NCBI GenBank assembly: GCA_025353165.1
Contig: JANXRE010000168.1
Coordinates: forward strand, 1 to 32,280
Direction: 5' to 3'
Length of the DNA stretch: 32,280 nucleotides
Source: Acidobacteriota bacterium
Lineage (GTDB): Bacteria; Acidobacteriota; Terriglobia; Bryobacterales; Bryobacteraceae
The position numbers and the translations under genes were made by a program. The notes below the pieces were generated by a model, which made no database searches, had not been told where the DNA came from, and saw only the letters and a program-made list of their open reading frames with translations. Shown here piece by piece: positions 22,140 through 32,116 of the stretch (positions are counted from its first letter, which is position 1; the number at the start of each line of letters is the position of its first letter).

Positions 22140-24041
22140 ATGCCCGTTAGTAAAACTCTTCTACTTGCGGCGGCCCTTCAAGCGGGCCGCCTACTTGGCG
22201 CCGACCTTGTGGCCGTCGTGGACAACACCAGCTATAACGCGGGATCGGAGGTGCGGCTTCGTGCGAGCGGGGCGACCGCCGGCGCGACCGCGTCGGTGCG
22301 ATATGCCGGCGAGAACAAACCGGTGGCGGCCAACATCCCCGTGAATGCGTCGGGCACGTATGCGGCGTTATGGGCCGTGCCCTGGGAGGCCCGAACCGGG
22401 CGCTACGAGGTGGACATCACACAGTCCGGAAGCACCACCCGGAACGCGGTGTCGTTCGCTGTTCACCGGCAATTCGCCAAGACCGTTTCTGTGACCACGA
22501 GCCAGACGTTTTACACCTCCGGCGATCCGCTCAACGTGGAGATCACGGTGAGAAACCTGTCGAACCGCCGCCTGGAGAATCTCCGGGTGGAGTTCGGCCC
22601 TTCCCAGTACCCGTGGATTGCCCGCCAACCCGATGAACCTCCGGTATGGTCGACGGTCGTCGCGGATCCGCTCACGCTGGGACCCCGCGAGGAGAAACGG
22701 TTCCCAGTCTCGAACGCGGCGGTTGTGCAGGCTGGCTCGGAGCCGTCGGTGACGGCCTATTCCGTCATCATTCGCGACAGTAAACAACGCGACCGGATTT
22801 ACGATCTCGCCTTTACAAACCCGGTGTTCGTTCATCCTCCGAACAAATCCGTACCGAAAGCGTATCCGTACACCTATCTTTACCCGCGGCTGGCGGATGT
22901 GCCGAAATCCGAGATCTACCGCCAGTTTTACCCTCCGCAATTCGTGTCGGACAAAATCCGGTTCGACGCGAGTCACACGATGTTCCGGACCGGCGCGCCG
23001 GTGACTATGTCCTATACCATCGAGCACGCGGACGGCGCGCTGGCGATCGACACGCGCCTGCTGGATGCCTCGGGCAAGGAGATTGAGCGCTTCCGTTCGC
23101 CGGACACCAACATCGCGGGTGAACATCGGGCGACTTTGAAGGCTCGGGATGCGGGACGCTACACCTACGAGGTTTCGCTCGCCGGCCAAGGCGACGCCAC
23201 TCTAGCGAGGAATCGGGTAGAGTTTGCGGTGAACGCGATGCCGAAATCGATTCTCGTATTCGCCGCCCACGAGGACGACGATACCGCGCATCCGGCATTG
23301 ATACGCGCGGCCGTCGAGAACGATATCCCGATCTACTTCGTCTACTTCACGAGTGGAGATGCGGGCGGCTGCGACCACTATTACCAGCATTCGTGCGACG
23401 CGGCCCGAGCCATGGACTACGGTGAGACCCGGATGGCCGAAACACTCGCGTCGCTCTCCCACGTTGGGGTTCCGGCCGATCGCGTATTCTTCCTCGGGCT
23501 GCCCGACGGTGGCATGGAGCAGATCTGGTACTACGTGAAAGCAGCCGAGCCGTACCTGTCGGTTTTGCTGGCGAGCGATCATTCGCCGTATCGCGAATCG
23601 GCCGTGCCGAATCTCGCCTACGCGCGAGAATCTGTCGTGGCCGCCGCGAAGGAATTCATCCGCCGCTTCCAGCCGGAGTTGATCATAACCGGACATCCGG
23701 ACGAGCGGCATGTCGACCACCGGACCAACAACTGGTTCGTCGTCCAGGCGATGCAGGAATTGCTGCGCCAGGGCGCGATTCAACCATCGACACAACTCGC
23801 GGTCGATTTGTCTTACGGGGCAGGTCCGCAGAAGCACGCGCCGTATCAATACGAGAAACAGACGATGTTCGTTTCGGGTGAAGCGGCGCGGATCGGGCAG
23901 GAGGCGCTTTGGTATTACGAGTCGCAGGACGGTAATCATCAACAGGCGGAGATCGTGCCCTACGACAAACTGCCGCGCGAGGAAGTGCACTATCGAATCC
24001 TGGACTGGCAGCAGCACGCCGGCTGGAACGAACGGCCGTAA
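22140..24041 (+). CDS. Secreted multi-domain PIG-L family deacetylase
   Basis: The 633-residue product has a signal peptide (KTLLLAAALQAGRLLGA). Two or three beta-sandwich segments follow (residues about 22-365), with phrases such as SYNAGSEVRLRASG and FYTSGDPLNVEITVRNLSNR typical of adhesion-like domains. The PIG-L/LmbE domain starts at about 367. Its metal-site motif, normally AHPDDE, reads AHEDDD with His377, Asp379 and Asp380. The third histidine is in the GHPDERHVDH region near residues 518-527. PIG-L enzymes remove N-acyl groups, usually acetyl from GlcNAc-type sugars, with zinc. The Pro-to-Glu and Glu-to-Asp changes next to the metal site are unusual. It is co-transcribed with the receptor upstream, so it may act on the receptor's substrate at the cell surface or in the periplasm. 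Confidence 0.85.
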   Translation: MPVSKTLLLAAALQAGRLLGADLVAVVDNTSYNAGSEVRLRASGATAGATASVRYAGENKPVAANIPVNASGTYAALWAVPWEARTGRYEVDITQSGSTTRNAVSFAVHRQFAKTVSVTTSQTFYTSGDPLNVEITVRNLSNRRLENLRVEFGPSQYPWIARQPDEPPVWSTVVADPLTLGPREEKRFPVSNAAVVQAGSEPSVTAYSVIIRDSKQRDRIYDLAFTNPVFVHPPNKSVPKAYPYTYLYPRLADVPKSEIYRQFYPPQFVSDKIRFDASHTMFRTGAPVTMSYTIEHADGALAIDTRLLDASGKEIERFRSPDTNIAGEHRATLKARDAGRYTYEVSLAGQGDATLARNRVEFAVNAMPKSILVFAAHEDDDTAHPALIRAAVENDIPIYFVYFTSGDAGGCDHYYQHSCDAARAMDYGETRMAETLASLSHVGVPADRVFFLGLPDGGMEQIWYYVKAAEPYLSVLLASDHSPYRESAVPNLAYARESVVAAAKEFIRRFQPELIITGHPDERHVDHRTNNWFVVQAMQELLRQGAIQPSTQLAVDLSYGAGPQKHAPYQYEKQTMFVSGEAARIGQEALWYYESQDGNHQQAEIVPYDKLPREEVHYRILDWQQHAGWNERP

Positions 24042-24055
24042 CCGGCCCGCTTAGT

Positions 24056-25294
24056 TCAGTACACTGCGCGGCTTTGCTTCGTGTCCTTCGTGGCCAGGGA
24101 AAACCTCGGCTCGATGACGGGCGCAGCCGCGCCGGTCAGCCGCGCTACCATATACTCGCCGACGGCGGGTCCGTGCTTGAAGCCGTGCCCGGATCCTCCG
24201 CCGGCCAACCACACGTTGTCGAAGTCCGGGTGTTTGTCCAGCAGGAAATCGCCGTTCGAGGTGTTCTCGTACTGGCACACGCGCGTTTCCGTCACCGGCG
24301 CTTCGGCGAGCGCGGGGAAGCGATCGGCCAGGTACGCACGCGCCTCCCGGATTTTCTCCGCGCCGACCGTTCTGATACCGGTGTCGGGGTCGAACGCGGG
24401 GCCGTGCAAATCGAAGGCGACCTTGAACCCGCGATTCTCGAGATCCGGGAATCCGTACATCCCGCGATTGTCCCCGAAGTCGATCCAGACCGGCATTTGC
24501 GGCGGTTCAAACCGGTTGTCGCCCGCCGGCGCGCCGAAGAAAATCACATCCTGCCGCGTCGGAAAGATCCGGTTGCCAACCACCTTGGGGAACACTTTGG
24601 GCAGCCAGGGTCCGCACGCGAACACAAAAGCATCCGCCTCCACCGGCTTTCCTTCCGGGAGTTCGATGCGCGAGAGCCGTCCGCTGCCGGATGGAGTGCG
24701 GGAGTGCGCCAGCACGTACCGGCCGCCGTCGCGAACGAATGCCTCCACCACGGCGTGTACCGCCTGCCGCGCCATCAGCGCTCCGCTGTCGGGCTCGAAG
24801 ATCGCGCCCGCCCCGGGAACAGCTTTGATCTGCGGATATCGCCGCCGGATGTCCGCGGGCGAAAGATCCTCGAATGGGATGCCGAGTTTTCGCAGCGCCT
24901 TCCGGCTTTGGTTGGCGTACTGGTTGCCGGGCATAGCCATCCACAGGACGCCGGTTCGCTGGAACAACGGCCGGCCCGAGCCCGCCGCGAGGTCCTTCCA
25001 CATTCCCAGCGACTGCGTGGCCATGCGGGAGTAGATCTCGTCCGCCCCGTACGACGCCCGGATGATTCGGGACTCGCCGCCGGAGCTCGCGCGAGAGCTC
25101 GCCGGACCGTATTGGTCGAGCAAGGTCACCTTGTGCCCGCCGCGCCTGAGCAGATAAGCCGTCCACGCGCCGAAAACGCCGGCGCCGATGACCGCGAAGG
25201 ATGCAGGCGCCGTTTGAGCCTGGAGTGCCGATGGCAAGAGAGAGCCTCCGATGAGGGATTGCGCGACGGCGCGTCTGGTGAAACGGCGAGCCAT
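24056..25294 (-). CDS. FAD-dependent oxidoreductase of the sarcosine oxidase/MTOX family, Tat-exported
   Basis: The 412-residue protein begins MARRFTRRAVAQSLIGG, a twin-arginine-type signal, and so should be exported folded with its cofactor. The FAD-binding GAGVFG motif is at 37-42, followed by YLLRRGGHKVTLLDQ. Near the C-terminus Cys340 in RVCQYENTSNGDFLLDKHP lies where monomeric sarcosine oxidase carries its covalent FAD, and AGGGSGHGFKHGPAVGE fits the second flavin-binding motif. Family members oxidise N-methyl amino acids or amines, giving hydrogen peroxide. The start at 25294 (rather than an in-frame ATG at 25333) places the signal peptide correctly and leaves 14 bases to the gene upstream. 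The substrate is unknown, but neighbouring PIG-L deacetylases would release free amines. Confidence 0.85.
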   Translation of the reverse strand: MARRFTRRAVAQSLIGGSLLPSALQAQTAPASFAVIGAGVFGAWTAYLLRRGGHKVTLLDQYGPASSRASSGGESRIIRASYGADEIYSRMATQSLGMWKDLAAGSGRPLFQRTGVLWMAMPGNQYANQSRKALRKLGIPFEDLSPADIRRRYPQIKAVPGAGAIFEPDSGALMARQAVHAVVEAFVRDGGRYVLAHSRTPSGSGRLSRIELPEGKPVEADAFVFACGPWLPKVFPKVVGNRIFPTRQDVIFFGAPAGDNRFEPPQMPVWIDFGDNRGMYGFPDLENRGFKVAFDLHGPAFDPDTGIRTVGAEKIREARAYLADRFPALAEAPVTETRVCQYENTSNGDFLLDKHPDFDNVWLAGGGSGHGFKHGPAVGEYMVARLTGAAAPVIEPRFSLATKDTKQSRAVY

Positions 25295-25308
25295 TCGTTC
25301 GTACGATG

Positions 25309-25695
25309 CTAGCGGTCCCTTTTCATCTTCCACCGCTGCACGTCCGAAGACGGGCCGTCGTTGTCCGCGACGATGGCGGCCAGCGCATGATCGCCGTCGA
25401 ATTCAATCTCCCACTCGGTGACGTTGTCATCCGGCATTTTCGCTTTGAACGTCACCTTGTTGCCGGAGCGCTCAGCGCCGTCGATGACCAGGTTCAGCGT
25501 GGTCGAATTATTGTCGTCGTCGACCACCCCGTGCATTACGATCGTGCCGCCGAGCTTGCCGCCGGCATCGCGCAAATCGATCACCACGCGCGGCTCGCCG
25601 CCGACCCGCTCGCTGGATTTCCAGACGCCGGCTACCTGGTCGTTGCTTTGGAGCGAACCAAGCAAGCAGACCGCGAAAACAATCGGCAGAAACAT
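25309..25695 (-). CDS. Small secreted beta-rich protein of unknown function
   Basis: The product has 128 residues from ATG 25695, with a near-perfect GGAGGTGG ribosome site about 8 bases upstream. The in-frame GTG at 25713 would include that site and is rejected. The start MFLPIVFAVCLLGSLQS is a signal peptide; the mature part alternates short hydrophobic strands and charged loops (VWKSSE, VVIDLRDAGGKLGGTI, TTLNLVIDGAERSGNKVTF, EWEIEFDGDHALAAI), a lipocalin-like or beta-barrel pattern. There are no catalytic motifs I can name. It is placed immediately upstream of the flavoenzyme and just downstream of the second deacetylase on the minus strand. I do not recognise a specific family. Confidence 0.7.
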   Translation of the reverse strand: MFLPIVFAVCLLGSLQSNDQVAGVWKSSERVGGEPRVVIDLRDAGGKLGGTIVMHGVVDDDNNSTTLNLVIDGAERSGNKVTFKAKMPDDNVTEWEIEFDGDHALAAIVADNDGPSSDVQRWKMKRDR

Positions 25696-25732
25696 TCCGA
25701 GACCACCTCCCACGCGAATTATATCGTGCCCG

Positions 25733-26473
25733 TCACAAGCCGCGGATTTCCGCTCCCGCTCGTTGGTTCAGCGCGGAACTGACGAAGGCTTCGGCGTGTT
25801 CGGCCCGGCATTCGAATCCGCGAAACCGGCTCATCTTTTCGTGGTACGGATAGAACTCCTCAGGGCCCTGGCTCTTATGGGCGAAGCAGGCTTTGCGCTT
25901 CAGGGGTTCGGTGGCGGTAATGTCCACGTAATCGGTGGGGTGAAAGTTCTGGGTCTGCTCGCCGGTCATCACCTCGAAATAGTACAGCGGGAACCTGCGC
26001 CGCGCCCGCTCCCACGCATCGTAGACCAGCAGCGATACTGCGCGATGATCACGGTGCGTGTCCACGGGAAAGTGAGTGAATACGACGTCGGGCTGCAAGC
26101 CCTCGAGCAGTTTGCGGAACTCGTCATAACGGGCGTTGGTCACCTCGGCCGCTCCGTTGATCTGGCCGGCGAAAACCGGGCGGACGCGGAGGATGCGGCA
26201 CGCCACTTCGGCTTCCGCCGTCCGGATGCGCGCGGCTTCGTCGTGGCTTTTGCCGTCGATGCCGGCCTCCCCGCGCGTGAGATACAGGCTGATGACGTTG
26301 TGCCCCAGCGCCGCGTATCGCGCCATGGTGCCTCCCGCGCCCGTTTCCGGATCGTCGGGATGGCCGCCCGCAACGACGACATTGAGGCGTTTGGCGTCCG
26401 CCGCCGGCAACCCCGCGGCAATCGCGGGCAGGCTAACGCCGAGTAGAGCGCGGCGCGAAATTAGGTCGCTCAT
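25733..26473 (-). CDS. Exported PIG-L family deacetylase (LmbE-like)
   Basis: This single-domain PIG-L protein of 246 residues starts at ATG 26473, with a Tat-like N-terminus (MSDLISRRALLGVSLPAIAAG). The metal motif is GHPDDPE with His38, Asp40 and Asp41; the third ligand is in VDTHRDHRAVSLLVYDAW, where DTHRDHR replaces the usual HPDHR. Strand and loop signatures VISLYLTRGEAGI and GQINGAAEVT are also typical of this family. It should remove an N-acyl group outside the cytoplasm. Gene spacing to the following small protein is 37 bases and to the upstream orphan protein 7 bases, so it belongs to the five-gene minus-strand unit. Confidence 0.88.
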   Translation of the reverse strand: MSDLISRRALLGVSLPAIAAGLPAADAKRLNVVVAGGHPDDPETGAGGTMARYAALGHNVISLYLTRGEAGIDGKSHDEAARIRTAEAEVACRILRVRPVFAGQINGAAEVTNARYDEFRKLLEGLQPDVVFTHFPVDTHRDHRAVSLLVYDAWERARRRFPLYYFEVMTGEQTQNFHPTDYVDITATEPLKRKACFAHKSQGPEEFYPYHEKMSRFRGFECRAEHAEAFVSSALNQRAGAEIRGL

Positions 26474-26480
26474 AGGATAG

Positions 26481-27341
26481 TTATAACGCAACTCGCAGCG
26501 AGCGGACATGAACCGCCGGAGGCGTCTTTCTGTCGGGGAGTACTGTGTTGGTAGCGCTCCGCTGGACGCCGACGGTCACGTATCCCGTCGCGCCCGCGAG
26601 CGATTCCATGGGAAACCTCGCCCCGGGATCTGCGGGCGAGCGGAACCATTTGCCGGGAGCGTTGGGATCGACCCACGCCGTCCAGGGATGCGTCGACGTG
26701 TAGGGCTCGAAGAGTTCCACGAAGAACCGATCGCGCGCAACGGTGACGCGGTATTTGTTGACGCCCGGGCTGTAATGCAGATTGATCGCGCCCGTCGATT
26801 CCTGCACATGCTTCCCGGTCCCGCGCGACGACCGGCACACGCTCGTCAGTTGGCCATCGTCAAGGCCGCAGTTCGAGTTAATGGACCAGTACAACTGGAA
26901 CGCGCCGCCAACCGCATCGCGCCGGAAGCCGAACTCGTTCCCGCCCGCGTAGCATTTCCGCTCGTGGAAGAACACGACCTCCCAGACGTAGTCGCCCGCA
27001 GCCCCTGTGGCGCGTCCGTCGAAACCGCCAGTAAATTCCAGGCCGGCGACACCGCGCAACGGACCTGAAACCGATCCCGCGCTTGGGTTCCGGTACGGAT
27101 GCGTTCCCGTCAGATCGCCGCCGCCCGGGCTGACGAACCAGGGGAAACGGTCGGCGTAAGCGCAGGCGACCGTGCACGTCCCGCCGCAGCCCCTGGAGGA
27201 CGGAGGCATCTCGTACACTTGCCGCGGCGTCGTCTCCGCTGTCTCGATGGCGCGATTGCCCTGATAGCGGAAATATGTCCAGGTGGTCAATGGCTTCCAT
27301 GGCAGAAGGACGGCCATCGCCGCTAAAACCAGCGAGCGCAT
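26481..27341 (-). CDS. Secreted protein of unknown function, beta-sandwich-like
   Basis: The 286-residue product starts at ATG 27341, two bases after the methyltransferase stop, so it is translationally coupled to it. A hydrophobic start (MRSLVLAAMAVLLPW) looks like a signal peptide. The mature part has several cysteines in CGGTCTVAC and later KCYAGGN, NCGLDDG and VCRSS, suggesting disulphides. The Trp/Tyr/Phe-rich strands (YVWEVVFFHERKC, FQLYWSINSNCG, YRVTVARDRFFVELFEPY, TGYVTVGVQRSA) suggest a concanavalin A-like jelly roll, possibly a sugar-binding or glycan-acting domain. No active-site motif is recognisable. The longer frame extending to 27728 overlaps the upstream gene and was not used. 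Confidence 0.65.
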   Translation of the reverse strand: MRSLVLAAMAVLLPWKPLTTWTYFRYQGNRAIETAETTPRQVYEMPPSSRGCGGTCTVACAYADRFPWFVSPGGGDLTGTHPYRNPSAGSVSGPLRGVAGLEFTGGFDGRATGAAGDYVWEVVFFHERKCYAGGNEFGFRRDAVGGAFQLYWSINSNCGLDDGQLTSVCRSSRGTGKHVQESTGAINLHYSPGVNKYRVTVARDRFFVELFEPYTSTHPWTAWVDPNAPGKWFRSPADPGARFPMESLAGATGYVTVGVQRSATNTVLPDRKTPPAVHVRSLRVAL

Positions 27342-27343
27342 TT

Positions 27344-28663
27344 TTATCCAACCGCCTCGAACGACGCCGGCGCCGATTGAACGCTCCCGAAGCGCAGAGT
27401 CAGCTCGTGCCGGCCCGGCGCTATGCCGCCTCGAAGACGGATGTTGATCTGCCGGCCGTTCACTCCCTCGCGAGGCTCCACGTAAGTGACGTCGTGCCGC
27501 AGCCCGCCAGCATACGCTTTCACGTTTTGTATGTCGGCGTTGTCGGGCAGCCCGGCGACCCAGGCGCTGATCTCGCCCGGCGGAATATTGACCACTCCCT
27601 GCGCCCAGGAGTGGCTGTCGCAAACCGCGACGACGTGAACGCCCTGCGTATCGAGCGGCAGATCCAAGGCGATCCGGACCGTGTTGCTCCAGTGGCTGCC
27701 CCGCACGCGGATGCGGACGTCGTGCCACCCAAGACTCAATCCCAGGGGCAGCTTGAAATTCACGCGCCAGCGGTTCTCTGCCGAGCTCGCGACCCAGATC
27801 GGGATCACGCCGAAACCGCCCACTTCCGGATAGACTTCGAACCGATCCAGGTTCTGTTCCGGGCTGTCAACGACGACGGCCACGTATTCGTCGCGCGGAG
27901 TCCGGAAGTTGATGCCGGAGTGCCAGGCGTGCCGGGCAGTCACGAGTTGGGGCGGCGGCGAAACCGGCGTGAACTCGGGCCACTTGCGCCAGCAGGCGAT
28001 GCAGGCGCGGTCGCCGGCCGGCTCCAGCAGCTCGACGCGGGCGAACCCGGCCGTGCGGCAGAGCGCCATCAGGCAGTCCACGGTCGGACCGACCCAGTTG
28101 TCGAGTTGATCGCCCAGTTCCGTGGTCTCGTAAAACTCCATCGTGGGAATGACGGGACTTTGGTCCGGCACGACCCACGATTCGACGATCGCGAGCTCGC
28201 GGGTGAGCTCACAGACTTTTTCCAATGCCGCGAGCGGATGCTTCAGGTGGTACAGAACGCCGAGAAAAAAAACGAAGTCGAAGTAGCCCAGACGTTGCGG
28301 GCTCATCTCCATGACGTCCATGATCTGGTAGTCCGCGCGCGATTTCATCAACTCGCGAGCCTTCAGGAAATTGTCCACCTCGATGCAGTCGAGCGCCGTC
28401 ACACTCGCGCCGCGCCGCTCGGATTCGAAAGTGAACCAGCCGTCCCATGCGCCGATGTCCAGAACCCGCTTGCCGGAAAGATCGCCGGGTACGGGCATCA
28501 GATCCATGCGCCGGTGCAGATACTCCGGCGTCATCAGCCCCGGGATCACGCTGCCATCCGGGAGTTCAATGCTGTGATACCAGCCCATTTCGGCGAGCTG
28601 CGCGGCCAGATTCCGCCTGCGGCGCAGAAGCAACGCCTCGCGCGCCGCGGTTTCGGTTTCCAT
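27344..28663 (-). CDS. SAM-dependent methyltransferase (CmoB/DUF1698-like) with C-terminal beta-domains
   Basis: The product has 439 residues from ATG 28663; a GTG at 28681 would add six residues. The N-terminal 230 residues hold a class I methyltransferase: a lead-in like that of tRNA wobble-uridine carboxymethylating CmoB (WYHSIELPDGSVIPG), motif I VLDIGAWDGWFTFESERRG, TALDCIEV at motif II, and FVFFLGVLYHLKHPLAAL at motif IV/post-IV. The last 190 residues (from about VVVDSPEQNLDRFEVYPEVGG) are beta-rich with repeated WRVNFKLPLGLSLGWHDVRIRV and GRHELTLRFGSVQSAP units, not a known catalytic domain. Proteins like this occur near glycan-modification genes; the methyl acceptor is unknown. It is the first gene of the minus-strand unit and abuts the permease remnant (24 bases away). 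Confidence 0.82.
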   Translation of the reverse strand: METETAAREALLLRRRRNLAAQLAEMGWYHSIELPDGSVIPGLMTPEYLHRRMDLMPVPGDLSGKRVLDIGAWDGWFTFESERRGASVTALDCIEVDNFLKARELMKSRADYQIMDVMEMSPQRLGYFDFVFFLGVLYHLKHPLAALEKVCELTRELAIVESWVVPDQSPVIPTMEFYETTELGDQLDNWVGPTVDCLMALCRTAGFARVELLEPAGDRACIACWRKWPEFTPVSPPPQLVTARHAWHSGINFRTPRDEYVAVVVDSPEQNLDRFEVYPEVGGFGVIPIWVASSAENRWRVNFKLPLGLSLGWHDVRIRVRGSHWSNTVRIALDLPLDTQGVHVVAVCDSHSWAQGVVNIPPGEISAWVAGLPDNADIQNVKAYAGGLRHDVTYVEPREGVNGRQINIRLRGGIAPGRHELTLRFGSVQSAPASFEAVG

Positions 28664-28687
28664 AAACCGCAATTGTGACACAGCGAT

Positions 28688-28993
28688 CTATTCGTGACGG
28701 ATCGCCGCCAGCGGATCGACCGACGCTGCCCGTCGAGCGGGCAGCAGCGTCGCGATGAGGACCACGGAGGCCAACAGCGCGGCGGCAAAGCCGGCCAGCA
28801 TGCCCGGAGCCAGGCCGGCGCCGAGAATCCACACTCTCTGGCGGAGGAATAACAGAATCAATCGGGGGCGATCCGCGCCTAGCGCCGCTTGTATCCCGAT
28901 CTCACGCGTGCGCTGCGAAACGGAAAAGGCGACAACTCCGTAAACGCCTATCGCCGCGAGCGAGAGCGCAAGCAAGCCGAACCAGATGAGCAT
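28688..28993 (-). pseudogene. C-terminal remnant of an ABC transporter permease (MacB/FtsX) with internal deletion
   Basis: The minus frame ending at 28688 encodes LIWFGLLALSLAAIGVYGVVAF, then SVSQRTREIGIQAALGA, then RRAASVDPLAAIRHE and the stop, which is the final part of an FtsX-type permease. Within it the residues FAAALLASVVLIATLLPARRA join directly, although family members have about 30 residues (a periplasmic loop and the start of the last span) between the ALLAS and LATLLPARRA segments. So the piece has lost its N-terminal part, cut at about 28993 by transposase-like sequence, and an internal segment. It is not functional. Confidence 0.75.
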
Positions 28994-28997
28994 TCCG

Positions 28998-29175
28998 GAG
29001 ATAATTGGCGCCGGGCGCTTCATCGAGTGGCTCGACATCACCGCCAGCAAGTTCTACTGGCGGGAGTGTTACGGCAGCGAACGAGCACAACGGCTGGTTT
29101 CCTCGGGATTTCTGGATGGAGGGTTGGGAGAAACAGGCCATCGTCAGGTTCCATCTAAGGGATCCGCTGGAAGGC
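28998..29175 (+). mobile_element. Transposase remnant, IS3/integrase-core-like, frameshifted
   Basis: Two plus-strand frames hold successive parts of the N-terminal region of an integrase-core transposase. The first reads GRFIEWLDITASKFYWRECYG from 29013 on. After a frameshift at about 29070-29080 the second reads NEHNGWFPRDFWMEGWEKQA and then FHLRDPLEG to about 29172. The order RFI-WL-L-ASKFY-W-YG, NEHN-W-PRDFW and WEK-AI-F-PLEG matches what I know of IS3-like elements found in Acidobacteriota and Planctomycetota. The typical continuation (YRRLTFMML) and catalytic domain are absent, and no terminal inverted repeats were found. It is a dead fragment wedged between the permease remnant and the perR promoter. 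Confidence 0.55.
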
Positions 29176-29195
29176 AGGAACCAAAAGCATGAGTC

Positions 29196-29226
29196 TTGAC
29201 AAAATATCACATTAGATTTAATCTAA
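29196..29226 (+). promoter_or_regulatory. perR promoter with perfect 7-1-7 PerR/Fur operator
   Basis: TTGACA (29196-29201) is a consensus -35 box. At 17 bases spacing TAATCT (29219-29224) can serve as the -10 box. TTAGATT-T-AATCTAA (29212-29226) is a perfect 15-base 7-1-7 palindrome, the form of PerR boxes, and it covers the -10 box. A PerR-type repressor bound here would block polymerase. The predicted transcription start near 29231 is only two bases before the ATG, so the mRNA may be almost leaderless. Confidence 0.75.
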
Positions 29227-29232
29227 AGACTG

Positions 29233-31909
<2,677 letters not shown>

Positions 31910-31925
31910 GCTCGGCGGAAAAGAG

Positions 31926-31991
31926 AGCGGTCAACTTGGTACTGAACCTCGGTTCCTGTTGTTTGGATCGACAAAACCGAAGTTGGCCGCT
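31926..31991 (+). other. Long-range inverted repeat just after katG
   Basis: AGCGGTCAACTT (31926-31937) pairs with AAGTTGGCCGCT (31980-31991) over 12 positions, with one G-U wobble in RNA, across a 42-base loop. It starts 17 bases after the katG stop. It may be a transcript-end structure or part of a lost element; no T-run follows. Confidence 0.35.
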
Positions 31992-32116
31992 CGACTGCTC
32001 CCGTCGGCGGCCGCGTTGGGGATCCCGGTTGGGGAACTTGGAGCGGTCTGATCCCGGCGATCCAGCCCAAGCCATTTCGTGAGGTTATCCAGCTCCCGGC
32101 CCAACGCCGGGAGCAC
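31931..32116 (-). pseudogene. Possible gene tail with coding-like composition, unrecognised
   Basis: The minus frame from a GTG at 32116 to the TGA at 31931 encodes 61 residues: LPALGRELDNLTKWLGL at the start, then an Asn/Gly/Ser/Asp-rich end (PNAAADGSSRAANFGFVDPN). Third positions are mainly G or C, and the open frame continues upstream of the GTG to a TAA near 32190. I do not recognise it. The sharp end and the lack of a proper start suggest the tail of a gene whose main part is lost, but chance cannot be excluded. It partly overlaps both hairpins. Confidence 0.25.
32092..32114. terminator. Strong GC hairpin, possible terminator for katG
   Basis: GCTCCCGGC (32092-32100), loop CCAAC, and GCCGGGAGC (32106-32114) form a perfect 9-bp stem. 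No T-run follows on the plus strand, so an intrinsic terminator is only possible. The remaining 166 bases to the window end show no gene or other structure I can support. Confidence 0.35.

Noticed and set aside
24074-25312. 412-residue plus-strand frame opposite the flavoenzyme
   Set aside because: The minus strand has GxGxxG, the flavin cysteine and a Tat signal; the plus frame has none.
27275-28678. 467-residue plus-strand frame opposite the methyltransferase
   Set aside because: Shadow of the methyltransferase; no motifs and unnatural composition.
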